A DNA stretch of 64,000 nucleotides. Origin: Halalkaliarchaeum desulfuricum. GTDB lineage: Archaea; Halobacteriota; Halobacteria; Halobacteriales; Haloferacaceae. The stretch spans positions 248,001 through 312,000 of the forward strand of contig NZ_CP025066.1 in the NCBI RefSeq assembly GCF_002952775.1, read 5' to 3'. The translations under genes and the position numbers were made by a program. Below the pieces are notes generated by a model. The model had not been told where the DNA came from. It saw only the letters and a list, made by a program, of their open reading frames with translations, and searched no databases. Positions 52,842 to 60,683 of the stretch are shown here, piece by piece. Position 1 is the stretch's first letter. Each line of letters opens with the position of its first letter.

Positions 52842-54383
52842 ATGACTGGGGAGGAGGGTGCGTCCACGGCGATCCGTTCGGTTTCCTACGAGAGGACCGA
52901 GGACCGGGCGGTGAGCGAGACGGTCGGCTTCGTCCTCCTCGTCGGGATGGTGTTGTTCGGGGCGACCGCAACCGTGGCGGTCGGTTCCCTGGCAGTTGGA
53001 GATTCACAGAACGCAGCCGAGCTGCAGCACGCAGAAAGCGCGATGACACAGTTTGACTCCAAGGCGTCGATGGTCGCTCTCGGCGACTCGGACAGACAGA
53101 CCGTCCGGTTCGGGAACATGGATGGGGATCTCACCGTCGACGAAACAGCGGGTCACATGGAGGTGTGGCATCTCAACCACACCGGGGACGGCCATAACGA
53201 ACAGATCTACAGCGGCTCACTCGGCGCCGTGACCTACGAACGATCCGACGCAAAGGTCGCCTACCAGGGCGGCGGCGTGTGGCAGATGCGAAACGGATAT
53301 GCCCGGATGGTATCGCCGCCCGAGTTTCACTACCGGGGGTCGACGCTGACGCTTCCGATCGTCCAGGTGACCGGCGACGCGACAGCAGTCGGTTCACGGA
53401 GCGTTCGAGTCGAGAAAGACGAGATGACTCGCCACTATCCGACGAACGACCAGAACGACCGGTACGACGCCGACGACACGCAGTACCGCAATCCGGTGAC
53501 GAACGGAACTGTGGTCGTCGTCCTCGAAAGCGAATACCACGAGGCGTGGGAGTCGTTCTTCCGGACGCGAACCAGCGGGGAGATACTCGACGCGGATGAG
53601 GTCCCCAATGAAATCGAAACCGACGTCAACCTCGACGGCGACGAGACGGTGATCCTGGAGCTCCGAACCGTCGGCGCAAGCGGAACCTTCGACTTCCCGC
53701 ACGACGGCGACAAACTGCCGATCAGGGGGATCGGCGACAGTCACGCGATCGATGTGTTGGAGTTCAGTCTCCAGACGAACAACCTCCACAACCGGTGGGT
53801 GTCGTTTTACGCCGAGACGGATGAGGGAGAGCAGTTCGAGGTGATCCTCGACAATCCGACCCAAAACGAACTGAACGACTGTGAAAACGCGGAGATCGGG
53901 ATCGAAGTGCTCTATCGGGACGGTGCTGGGCCACAGTACTACTGGGAGGGAAGCACGAACGCGAGCACGGGAGACATTGAGATCTCGGACTGCGATTCGA
54001 CGCTCGAAGGCGATCTCATGGGCGGCGACGAACTGGAACTGTCGTCCGACGGACCCGCCGACCGGGGATCGCTGGACTGGGACGAGGACAGCTCCGCTGA
54101 CACTGTAGAGATTGTTCATTCCGGTGGAGAAACGGAAACATACGAGGTGAATGATGGAGATACAGTTACATTATCGGAACTTGTGGGCTACTATTTCTCG
54201 AACATCGGCCCGGAATACGATCTGAAGGTCGACAGTGGGGCTGGGCCACAGTCGAACAACCAGGGCTTTTTCACCCAGATGGAGGACGGATCGACGCTCA
54301 CAATCGCATACGACGGCGGTGATGGGTACTACATCACGTACCTCCACCTCACGGAAAACAGGATCGAAGTCGCGGTCCGGTGA
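52842..54383 (+). CDS. Pilin-like protein 5, large (DUF7289-like)
   Basis: 513 residues from ATG 52842. EDRAVSETVGFVLLVGMVLF is an archaellin/pilin-type signal (RAVS then helix). The ~450-residue acidic body is extracellular and beta-rich, ending LTENRIEVAVR. The stretch 54100-54190 is noticeably richer in AT than its surroundings. It has its own promoter, so its amount may differ from that of the other pilin-like proteins. Confidence 0.75.
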   Translation: MTGEEGASTAIRSVSYERTEDRAVSETVGFVLLVGMVLFGATATVAVGSLAVGDSQNAAELQHAESAMTQFDSKASMVALGDSDRQTVRFGNMDGDLTVDETAGHMEVWHLNHTGDGHNEQIYSGSLGAVTYERSDAKVAYQGGGVWQMRNGYARMVSPPEFHYRGSTLTLPIVQVTGDATAVGSRSVRVEKDEMTRHYPTNDQNDRYDADDTQYRNPVTNGTVVVVLESEYHEAWESFFRTRTSGEILDADEVPNEIETDVNLDGDETVILELRTVGASGTFDFPHDGDKLPIRGIGDSHAIDVLEFSLQTNNLHNRWVSFYAETDEGEQFEVILDNPTQNELNDCENAEIGIEVLYRDGAGPQYYWEGSTNASTGDIEISDCDSTLEGDLMGGDELELSSDGPADRGSLDWDEDSSADTVEIVHSGGETETYEVNDGDTVTLSELVGYYFSNIGPEYDLKVDSGAGPQSNNQGFFTQMEDGSTLTIAYDGGDGYYITYLHLTENRIEVAVR

Positions 54384-54401
54384 GCCGACCGGGTCACACA
54401 G

Positions 54402-54884
54402 TCACACGAACACGTACAGCTGCAGATACCGGTAGATCCCGCTAACCCACGCACACAACCAGAAGAACGTGTACCCGAACACGCCCACCCGGAGCCGGGC
54501 GCGCCAGGCGCCGACGTTCTCGTGGAGATCCGACAGGGAGATCTCCTGATCGGGTCGGCGGTAGAGATCCGCGTCGCGTTTCGCCTGATAGATTCGCGCG
54601 ATCCCGGTGAGCCCGACCGCAAGCAGCGCGTACGCCTGGAGTCCGAGGAAGGCGTGTACTGCGGCGATCCCCGAGAGCTGGTCGAACAACCGGGGGATCA
54701 TCCAGCCGACCGTGGGAACCGTCGTCAAGGCGAGCCCGACACTGACGAACTTCAGGTGGTGGACCAGCACGCCCCAGGTCACCTCGCTGGCGCGAAGCAT
54801 GATCCACGTGCCGTAGAGGTAAAACGGGAGGCTCGCGCTCACGACGGTGCCCACAGCCGTCGCGATCGTCGCGTCATCGACCAT
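54402..54884 (-). CDS. Haloarchaeal membrane protein of the bc-complex locus (DUF7321-like)
   Basis: 160 residues with about four helices and several conserved aromatics; a His sits in WGVLVHHLKFVSVG and another in AAVHAFLGLQAYALL, which could hold haem, but this is inference. ATG 54884 is chosen; the upstream in-frame extension is basic and not membrane-like. Divergent from the next gene at the edge of the cytochrome bc cluster. Confidence 0.65.
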   Translation of the reverse strand: MVDDATIATAVGTVVSASLPFYLYGTWIMLRASEVTWGVLVHHLKFVSVGLALTTVPTVGWMIPRLFDQLSGIAAVHAFLGLQAYALLAVGLTGIARIYQAKRDADLYRRPDQEISLSDLHENVGAWRARLRVGVFGYTFFWLCAWVSGIYRYLQLYVFV

Positions 54885-54973
54885 CGACCGTCGGTTCGGG
54901 TGGGAAGCGCTAAAGCGTCCGGATTCCGCCCGGGCGAAAAGCGTTTTCCCGGGTGCGACCCTACTCCGGCGCA

Positions 54974-55831
54974 ATGACCGACGCAGAGCCGCCGGAGGAA
55001 ACCCCGTCCGCGGGTGCTAGCGACGACGAAGTCGGGGAGCCGGAGCTTTCGGCGCTCCGGGAGGAGGTCGAGCGGAAGTACGACTTCGACGACTTCGGGC
55101 CCGAGGACATGATGGAAATGACAGCCGAGGAGTGGGAGGCTGTCTTCGACGACGAGGCGTGGGTGACAGGAACGGAACTGCTCGATCGGGTCGAGGCGGA
55201 GCTGAAAAACCGGATCGCACGCCGGGAGGTGTTCGCCGTACTCGAGCGGGCAGGCGAAGGAAACGACGAGCGGGTGCTCGCTTACTCCGATGAGGGGTAC
55301 GCGGTCGTCTACGCCGACGGCAGTCTCGAGGGCGAGGGGACGGTGTTTCGCGACGTCAAGCCGTCACTCGTGCTCTGTTCGATGCCGGAGTTCGAGGTGG
55401 CGGAGCCGCCGGAAAACTACGGACTCCCCGACCCCGATGACGTCCCCGAGGGGTCCGGCGAGTTCGGCAACACCATCCTCCAGATCGTCGCCGCCGCGCA
55501 ACTGATTGCCGGCGTCGCGCTGCTTTCCGCGTACTTCCTGATCGACGATCTCACAACGATCGTGGCCCCGATCGCCGGCGTCGCCTTCCTCCTCGCCGGC
55601 GTATTCCTGTTTTTCGTTGTCGCAAACGCCCGACTCTCCGACCGATTCCGGACGGAGGAGTACAGAAATCGGCTCCGAGCGATCCAGTTCGACGACGGGG
55701 ACCGGCCGGATTTCGTCCCCGAAATGCCGAAAGCGTCCACGGTCAACGGAAAGAGCAGAGCCGGCGACGGAAACGACGAGGACGGAGACTACGGAGATGG
55801 AGACGACGAAGACGACGACAGCGATCGGTGA
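54974..55831 (+). CDS. Haloarchaeal protein with two C-terminal helices (DUF7319-like)
   Basis: 285 residues. An acidic N-terminal domain (~20-150; DFDDFGPEDMMEMTAEEWEA) is followed by two hydrophobic helices (~178-195, ~200-222) and a very acidic tail. Its DUF assignment is from memory. The genes to the right form the cytochrome bc locus, so a role in its assembly or regulation is possible. Confidence 0.65.
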   Translation: MTDAEPPEETPSAGASDDEVGEPELSALREEVERKYDFDDFGPEDMMEMTAEEWEAVFDDEAWVTGTELLDRVEAELKNRIARREVFAVLERAGEGNDERVLAYSDEGYAVVYADGSLEGEGTVFRDVKPSLVLCSMPEFEVAEPPENYGLPDPDDVPEGSGEFGNTILQIVAAAQLIAGVALLSAYFLIDDLTTIVAPIAGVAFLLAGVFLFFVVANARLSDRFRTEEYRNRLRAIQFDDGDRPDFVPEMPKASTVNGKSRAGDGNDEDGDYGDGDDEDDDSDR

Positions 55832-55919
55832 GCCCCGCTAGTTTTCCGACGCGAGCACCGCCCCTCGGCACCCCGATAGTCGGTGGGTTTAAGCGCGTCC
55901 CATCCTGACGAATGTCCGT

Positions 55920-56564
55920 ATGAGACGGCGGGAGTTTGTACGAACAGCCGGTGGGGCAACAGCCGTCGCAGCGGCAGGGACGGCGACGGCCGGATCCGCC
56001 AGCGCTCAGGAGGAGGTCGAGCCCGACTTCGAGGGGTATCTCGACGGGATCGGCGGCGGCTACGCGGACCTCCGCGGGCAGGAGGAAGTCACCGTCGAAG
56101 TCGGCGCCGGCGACGGGCTTCAGTTCTCACCGGCCGGAATCTGGATCGACGAGGGAACGACTGTAATCTGGGAGTGGACCGGGCAAGGCGGCGAACACAA
56201 CGTCGTCACCGACGCCGAAAACACCGACTTCGAGAACACGCACGATTTCAACAGCGGCGACCCCATCGACGAGGCTGGTCACACGTTCTCACACACCTTC
56301 GAGGAAGGCGGTCGCACCGGCTACGTCTGTGAGCCACACCGCGGGGTCGGCATGTTCGGGGCCGTCGCCGTCGGCGACGACGTCCCGATCGTCGAGCCGG
56401 CCCCCGACGACGGGTGGCCCGAAAGCGTCCACGATTACGGGGTTCCATTACACCCACACTGGGTCGGGATCATGTCGGCGCTCGCGATCGTCGCAACGTT
56501 GATATTCACATTCTACGTGGTGAAGTACGGAGAATCCGCCCACACGGGCACGGGGAGGAACTGA
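55920..56564 (+). CDS. Halocyanin-type blue copper protein with C-terminal membrane anchor
   Basis: 214 residues. MRRREFVRTAGGATAVAAA is a twin-arginine signal. The cupredoxin domain (~50-145) keeps the copper ligands His in GGEHNVV and Cys/His/Met in YVCEPHRGVGM. A hydrophobic helix at ~185-205 anchors it outside the membrane. It precedes the cytochrome b genes and may replace or complement the Rieske protein as electron carrier. GTTTAAGC is 27 bases before the ATG, giving a leaderless start. Confidence 0.9.
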   Translation: MRRREFVRTAGGATAVAAAGTATAGSASAQEEVEPDFEGYLDGIGGGYADLRGQEEVTVEVGAGDGLQFSPAGIWIDEGTTVIWEWTGQGGEHNVVTDAENTDFENTHDFNSGDPIDEAGHTFSHTFEEGGRTGYVCEPHRGVGMFGAVAVGDDVPIVEPAPDDGWPESVHDYGVPLHPHWVGIMSALAIVATLIFTFYVVKYGESAHTGTGRN

Positions 56565-56567
56565 ACG

Positions 56568-56960
56568 ATGTCCTCGTCAGGATCCACGTACGGCGATGTC
56601 CATCGGTACGAACCGGCCCGAGAGAGCACAGCAGCCGCGATCGCGATCGTGCTTTTGACCCTCATCGAGATCGTGTTCGTGTTCCTGTTCACGTACGGAC
56701 TCATGCAGGGATGGGCGCTGTCCGAGTTCGGCAACATGTTCCTGGGCGGTGTACTCGCGCTCATCTTCATCGATCTGGCGTTCATCCTCGCGCTGTATCG
56801 CAAGGAGTTCCTCCCGGACGTCGTGATCGTAAAGAAGCGACGCCGCAAGTGGGAGGACCTCTACATCCGTGAAGAGCAGGCCGAAGGCGAGCGGCTCGGT
56901 GGCGACATCGACCCCTGGGAGACGGTGAAACGCGCAGTGTATCCGTACTACAAGCGATAA
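56568..56960 (+). CDS. Small membrane protein of the bc complex locus (DUF7318-like)
   Basis: 130 residues. Two helices (~20-45 and ~52-75) and a basic cytoplasmic tail (VIVKKRRRKWEDLYIREEQ) ending KRAVYPYYKR. It lies 3 bases after halocyanin and 1 base before petB, so it is likely a subunit or assembly factor of the complex. Confidence 0.75.
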   Translation: MSSSGSTYGDVHRYEPARESTAAAIAIVLLTLIEIVFVFLFTYGLMQGWALSEFGNMFLGGVLALIFIDLAFILALYRKEFLPDVVIVKKRRRKWEDLYIREEQAEGERLGGDIDPWETVKRAVYPYYKR

Positions 56961-56961
56961 C

Positions 56962-57756
56962 ATGAGCCTGGAAAAGAAAGACGAACACGACCACAAAGCG
57001 TGGCTCGAGGAGCGGGATCTCACCGCGGTCGAGAGCATCTTCCTCACGTCGCTGATCTGGCTGGATCGCCGGTTCCGCATCGTCGACTACCTCGAAGCGC
57101 TGGAGACGATGTACTACCGGGTCAACCTCCAGATGCCCAAGAGCCACACCGAACAGTACAACCTCGACAACAAGTTCTGGTACTGGTATCCGCTGTATTC
57201 GCTCGGGTTCCTCTCGATCGTCGCGTATCTCGTGGCAGCCGTAACCGGTGCGATACTCGGCTTCTACTACGCGCCGTCGACGGGCGGCGATCCCAGCGCG
57301 GCGTACAACAGCATGCTGTTCATCATGGAAGACCTCCAGTTCGGCTTCATGCTGCGGTCGATCCACAGGTGGTCAGCCCAGTTCATGCTCGCTGCGGTGT
57401 TCCTCCACATGCTGCGAGTCTACTTCACGGGCGCATACAAGGAGCCCCGCGAGCTCAACTGGCTGCTCGGCGTCGTGTTGATCTCGCTTACCCTGCTGTT
57501 TGGCTACACCGGCTACCTGCTGCCCTGGAAGCAGCTGTCGTTCTGGGCCGGCCAGATCGGCGTCGAGATGGCGCTTGCGACCCCGCTGGTCGGCGAGTGG
57601 GCCGCACAGCTGATCTTCGGTGGCTTCACCCTGGGAGAATCGACCCTGATACGGATGTACATCCTGCACGTGTTCGTCCTGCCGTTCGTCGTGACGGCGC
57701 TGATCGCGCTGCACGTCGGCATCGTCTGGGTGCAGGGAATCGCGGAACCGCACTGA
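56962..57756 (+). CDS. petB: Cytochrome b, N-terminal (b6-type) subunit
   Basis: 264 residues and four core helices. The two haem pairs are visible: SIHRW with FLHMLR, and ILHVFVLP with ALHVGIVW; the second pair has 14 residues between histidines, as in b6-type proteins. GYTGYLLPWKQLSFW is the conserved quinol-site segment. It oxidises quinol in a cytochrome bc complex of the cytoplasmic membrane. It is followed by petD after 1 base. Confidence 0.93.
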   Translation: MSLEKKDEHDHKAWLEERDLTAVESIFLTSLIWLDRRFRIVDYLEALETMYYRVNLQMPKSHTEQYNLDNKFWYWYPLYSLGFLSIVAYLVAAVTGAILGFYYAPSTGGDPSAAYNSMLFIMEDLQFGFMLRSIHRWSAQFMLAAVFLHMLRVYFTGAYKEPRELNWLLGVVLISLTLLFGYTGYLLPWKQLSFWAGQIGVEMALATPLVGEWAAQLIFGGFTLGESTLIRMYILHVFVLPFVVTALIALHVGIVWVQGIAEPH

Positions 57757-57757
57757 T

Positions 57758-58543
57758 ATGACCGGAAACGAATCCACCTCCGAGAACCGAACCGACGAGC
57801 AACTACGGACCGACGGCGGGCCGCCCGCGACGGTGCCGCCGGACGACGAGACGCCCACCTGGCGCGAGCGAAAGGAGCGCACACAGGGACTCTCGCGGCT
57901 CACTTACGAGTACTTCGAGCGCGCCCGCCGCGAGGATCAGGACCTCAGACAGGAGTCCGACTACGTCGAACGCGACGTGCTCGCGTTCCCGACGTGGCCC
58001 CACGAGATCATCCGGAACCTCGCGATCACGAGCTTCTTTATCGGAATCATGATCCTCGTGTCCGCGGTCGCACCGCCGCATTTCGGCGATCCTGCGGATC
58101 CCGCGAGCACGCCGGCGATCATTCTCCCCGACTGGTATCTCTACTGGTCGTTCGGGCTGTTGCATCTGGATCCGATCAACCCCGAACTGGCGATCCTTGG
58201 AGACGAGAAGATCATGGGCGATGAAATGTACGGCGTCCTGGCGAACGGCGTCGTTGTCGGCGCGATTGCGCTTGTCCCGTTCCTGAACAAGGGTAGCGCC
58301 CGGCGCCCAGTCGAGCAGCCGTTCTGGGCGGCGGTCGGGGTCGGCGGCGTCGTGTTCTCGATCACCCTCGGCGTGCTTGCGATCCAGAACCTGGTTCCGC
58401 TGGATCTCAACGTCATCTTCGATCTGACGTTCCTGCTGCCGGTGATCGCGGGGATCATCACTTATGCGGTGTTGAAGACGATGCGAGAGGGGTACATGTA
58501 CGATCTCAACCGGCGGTACTACCGGCTCCGTCCGCCGAAATAA
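57758..58543 (+). CDS. petD: Cytochrome b, C-terminal (subunit IV-type) subunit
   Basis: 261 residues. Acidic N-terminal ~80 residues, then three helices. ILPDWYLYWSFGLL at ~122-135 is the quinol-oxidation loop, PDWY where mitochondrial and b6f proteins have PEWY. With petB it forms split cytochrome b, as in b6f complexes. A bulged hairpin (AACGAAAGG...CCTTTTCGTT, 58544-58564) follows the stop. Confidence 0.92.
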   Translation: MTGNESTSENRTDEQLRTDGGPPATVPPDDETPTWRERKERTQGLSRLTYEYFERARREDQDLRQESDYVERDVLAFPTWPHEIIRNLAITSFFIGIMILVSAVAPPHFGDPADPASTPAIILPDWYLYWSFGLLHLDPINPELAILGDEKIMGDEMYGVLANGVVVGAIALVPFLNKGSARRPVEQPFWAAVGVGGVVFSITLGVLAIQNLVPLDLNVIFDLTFLLPVIAGIITYAVLKTMREGYMYDLNRRYYRLRPPK

Positions 58544-58545
58544 CG

Positions 58546-58565
58546 AAAGGTTCCTTTTCGTTCCC
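58546..58565 (+). promoter_or_regulatory. Hairpin/TATA element between petD and the next gene
   Basis: AACGAAAGG and CCTTTTCGTT pair with one bulged T. The CCTTTTCG half is also centred ~25 bases before ATG 58581, so it may both slow the upstream transcript and start a new one. Confidence 0.4.
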
Positions 58566-58580
58566 GACGTCGGTGAGTGT

Positions 58581-59048
58581 ATGAGCGACGAGGGGACATC
58601 CGAGACCGCCGGCGGCGAACCGCCATCAACCGGCGACCGCGTCCCAGCTGATGACGACCGCGTCCCAGCTGATGACGACCGCGTCCCGGCTGGCGAGGAC
58701 CACGTCCGTACTGACGACCGGGGACGTCGGGAGGTGATCGTACCGCTGCGGCTGTACAAGACGGTGACGGTGTTCTCGACGCTTTTGGCCGTCATCGCGG
58801 TCGTGCTCGGCTTTCTCCTGCTCGACGCGGCGACGCTGCAGGTCGGCGTGTTTCGCCGCCTGGCGGCGGGACTGTTCGGGGTTTTCGGGGTCGACGTCGC
58901 CGCCGGGACGCTGGACGCGCTGCTTGCCGGTGCGGGACTGGCCGTAATGGCGCTCGGCGCGGCCGTCTACGTGCTCGGAACCAGATTTCGGGCCCCCGAC
59001 ATGGGAAAGTCTCAAGAGGATTCCCCCGAAGGAACTGATAATGGCTGA
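58581..59048 (+). CDS. Small membrane protein (DUF7315-like) with tandem N-terminal repeats
   Basis: 155 residues. N-terminal acidic region contains DRVPADD three times in a row (last copy DRVPAGE), then two helices (~65-90 and ~112-135) and an acidic tail. GGTGAG precedes the ATG. Its stop overlaps the next start by 8 bases. Probably part of the bc complex locus. Confidence 0.7.
   Translation: MSDEGTSETAGGEPPSTGDRVPADDDRVPADDDRVPAGEDHVRTDDRGRREVIVPLRLYKTVTVFSTLLAVIAVVLGFLLLDAATLQVGVFRRLAAGLFGVFGVDVAAGTLDALLAGAGLAVMALGAAVYVLGTRFRAPDMGKSQEDSPEGTDNG
58635..58697 (+). repeat. Tandem 21-bp repeat, three units
   Basis: Units 58635-58655 and 58656-58676 are identical; 58677-58697 differs at a few positions. 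The unit length is a multiple of three and encodes DRVPADD, so copy-number changes keep the frame. Confidence 0.85.
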
Positions 59049-59316
59049 CGAGTTCATAAAGGGGCTCGCCTTTTTCACCGTCGGCGGGCTCGCGTGGATG
59101 ACGTTCGCCGGCTGGTATCAGACCCCGACGTTCGACACCACCCGACAGCTGATCGCGGAGCCGCCCGAGCCGAACAATTTCTTCGACGTGCTGGGGATTC
59201 TCGGCGCGGAGGTGTTCCTGTGGGTGACGCTCCTGGGGACGCTCACGTTCTGGGTCGGGATCCCGGCCGCACGCGAACTCCGGCGGACCCTCGAAGAGCG
59301 GGAGTCGACGAACTGA
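59041..59316 (+). CDS. Small membrane protein (DUF7314-like)
   Basis: 91 residues with two helices (~7-25, ~50-72) and a basic end. Overlaps the previous gene by 8 bases, so it is the last gene of the bc operon on this strand. Function unknown. Confidence 0.7.
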   Translation: MADEFIKGLAFFTVGGLAWMTFAGWYQTPTFDTTRQLIAEPPEPNNFFDVLGILGAEVFLWVTLLGTLTFWVGIPAARELRRTLEERESTN

Positions 59317-59339
59317 ACGGCGTCGAAAACGGACAGTTC

Positions 59340-59780
59340 TCAAACGACGAGTTCCCAGAACGGCGCGACGAACTCGAAGAACGCCTGGTACGCCGCATAC
59401 AGGAACGCGAGCCCCCAGGCGGTAAGCGCCGACTTGGGGCGTTCTATGGCCAGTCCGTTCCGGGCCTCGACTTGACGCGCTTCGTACTCGAAGATGTCCG
59501 CGACGAACATTGTCAAGAGCAACGCCGTCATGATCAACCCGCCGTGCAGGTGATGAAGCACGAACAGCAGGCCGAGGACGACGAGAGCGACGTTCAAAGC
59601 GGTGTGCGGGAGGTGTCTGGTGAGGTTCTCGTCACCGTCGTCCGCGTTTCGCGTGTGCGATTTGTGGGCCTGGTGTCGGGTGATCCCGTTCACCACGACC
59701 AGTGCGAAGATCGCAAACGGCAGGTACTCGCCGATCGCGTCCACCCAGCCGAGGGGGACGATGAACTGGAGCGGATCCAT
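59340..59780 (-). CDS. Membrane protein (DUF7313-like) of the bc locus
   Basis: 146 residues, four helices; a His-rich segment HHLHGG at ~80 and HLPHTALNV at ~57 suggest metal or haem contacts, unproven. It is convergent with the bc operon. GGAAAAACT is ~30 bases before the ATG on the minus strand. Confidence 0.7.
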   Translation of the reverse strand: MDPLQFIVPLGWVDAIGEYLPFAIFALVVVNGITRHQAHKSHTRNADDGDENLTRHLPHTALNVALVVLGLLFVLHHLHGGLIMTALLLTMFVADIFEYEARQVEARNGLAIERPKSALTAWGLAFLYAAYQAFFEFVAPFWELVV

Positions 59781-59865
59781 ACCACCCTGTGAGGGGACGA
59801 CTCATTAGAGTTTTTCCAATCGGCAGCTCTGCGGGGGAACCGTCGGATCGGGTCACGACCGCCGA

Positions 59866-59873
59866 TATATAAG
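59866..59873. promoter_or_regulatory. Isolated TATA-like element
   Basis: TATATAAG in the spacer after the NAD-kinase-like gene's stop (minus strand, 59885). It does not fit either neighbouring start. It could be the AT-rich terminator of that gene or an antisense promoter into it. Confidence 0.3.
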
Positions 59874-59884
59874 GGTTTGACTCG

Positions 59885-60565
59885 TCAGGAACGTAGGAGG
59901 GTGACCGGATCGGTCCGCGTTACCGCCACCGACTCGTCGCAGCCGACACTGCAAACGTCTGCGCCGTCCGCGATGACCAACACGTCTTCCTCGCGGGTGA
60001 CGGTCACGCACACCTCATCGGCGACGACCCACGCCTCGGGATGTGTGGTGAACGGCGATATCGGGACGACCGAGATGCCCGAACCAGGGGAGAGCACCGG
60101 TCCGCCGGCCGACCGTGCGTATCCGGCACTTCCCGCCGGCGTCGCCGCCACGATCCCGTCGGAGCGCACAGTTCCGAGCGGATCCCCGTCGCCGACGACG
60201 GCGTACTCGGAGATGCGGGCGGGTTCGTCCGTCACCAGTGTGAGGTCGTACAGCGCGGTTGCGACCCGCTCACCGTCGATCTCCACTCCGAGCTGGTAGT
60301 GTCGGGTCCGTCGCGCGCGCCCCTCGAGCACCGCAGCGAGAGCGCCCTGCGCATCCGGTTTGGAAACGACGTGGTCCCCTTCCCCGGCCGCGATCGGAAG
60401 GACGGGCACCTCCAGACCGGGACAAACGAGATCGAACAGTGCAGACTCTCCAATCGCGACGACAACGTCGGCATCCGAAACCGGAACGACGGAGCCGCCC
60501 CGCCGTGCGACCACGTCGGCGAGATCCCCGACGATCGAATCGTCACCGGCGAACGCGACGTTCAT
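59885..60565 (-). CDS. NAD-kinase-like protein with degenerate catalytic loop
   Basis: 226 residues. The second half keeps the NAD kinase fingerprint: VRSDGIVAATPAGSAGYARS, AGGPVLSPGS and ISPFTTHPEAWVV. The first motif, GGDGT in active enzymes, reads AIGESALF, so the catalytic Asp is absent. ATG 60565 is chosen; the frame upstream is basic. It may bind NAD without phosphorylating it, or use another substrate (inference). Confidence 0.75.
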   Translation of the reverse strand: MNVAFAGDDSIVGDLADVVARRGGSVVPVSDADVVVAIGESALFDLVCPGLEVPVLPIAAGEGDHVVSKPDAQGALAAVLEGRARRTRHYQLGVEIDGERVATALYDLTLVTDEPARISEYAVVGDGDPLGTVRSDGIVAATPAGSAGYARSAGGPVLSPGSGISVVPISPFTTHPEAWVVADEVCVTVTREEDVLVIADGADVCSVGCDESVAVTRTDPVTLLRS

Positions 60566-60683
60566 CGACGGCCCTCCCGTTGCTGCATACACGCAGGTGC
60601 GTGTTCGGGGAAGAAAAACCCACACGCATTCGGTTCGGTTCCCACCTTCGGTTCGGGTTTCGGGAGAGATCGGAACGCGGGTT

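Noticed and set aside
58635-58697. Short direct repeats considered as a CRISPR-like array
   Set aside because: Units are contiguous without spacers and lie in frame within a coding sequence.
60600-60670. Repeated TTCGGTTCGG-like words between the NAD-kinase-like and M28 genes, considered as regulatory direct repeats
   Set aside because: The copies are short and imperfect and consist of words common in this GC-rich genome; no symmetry or promoter position supports them.
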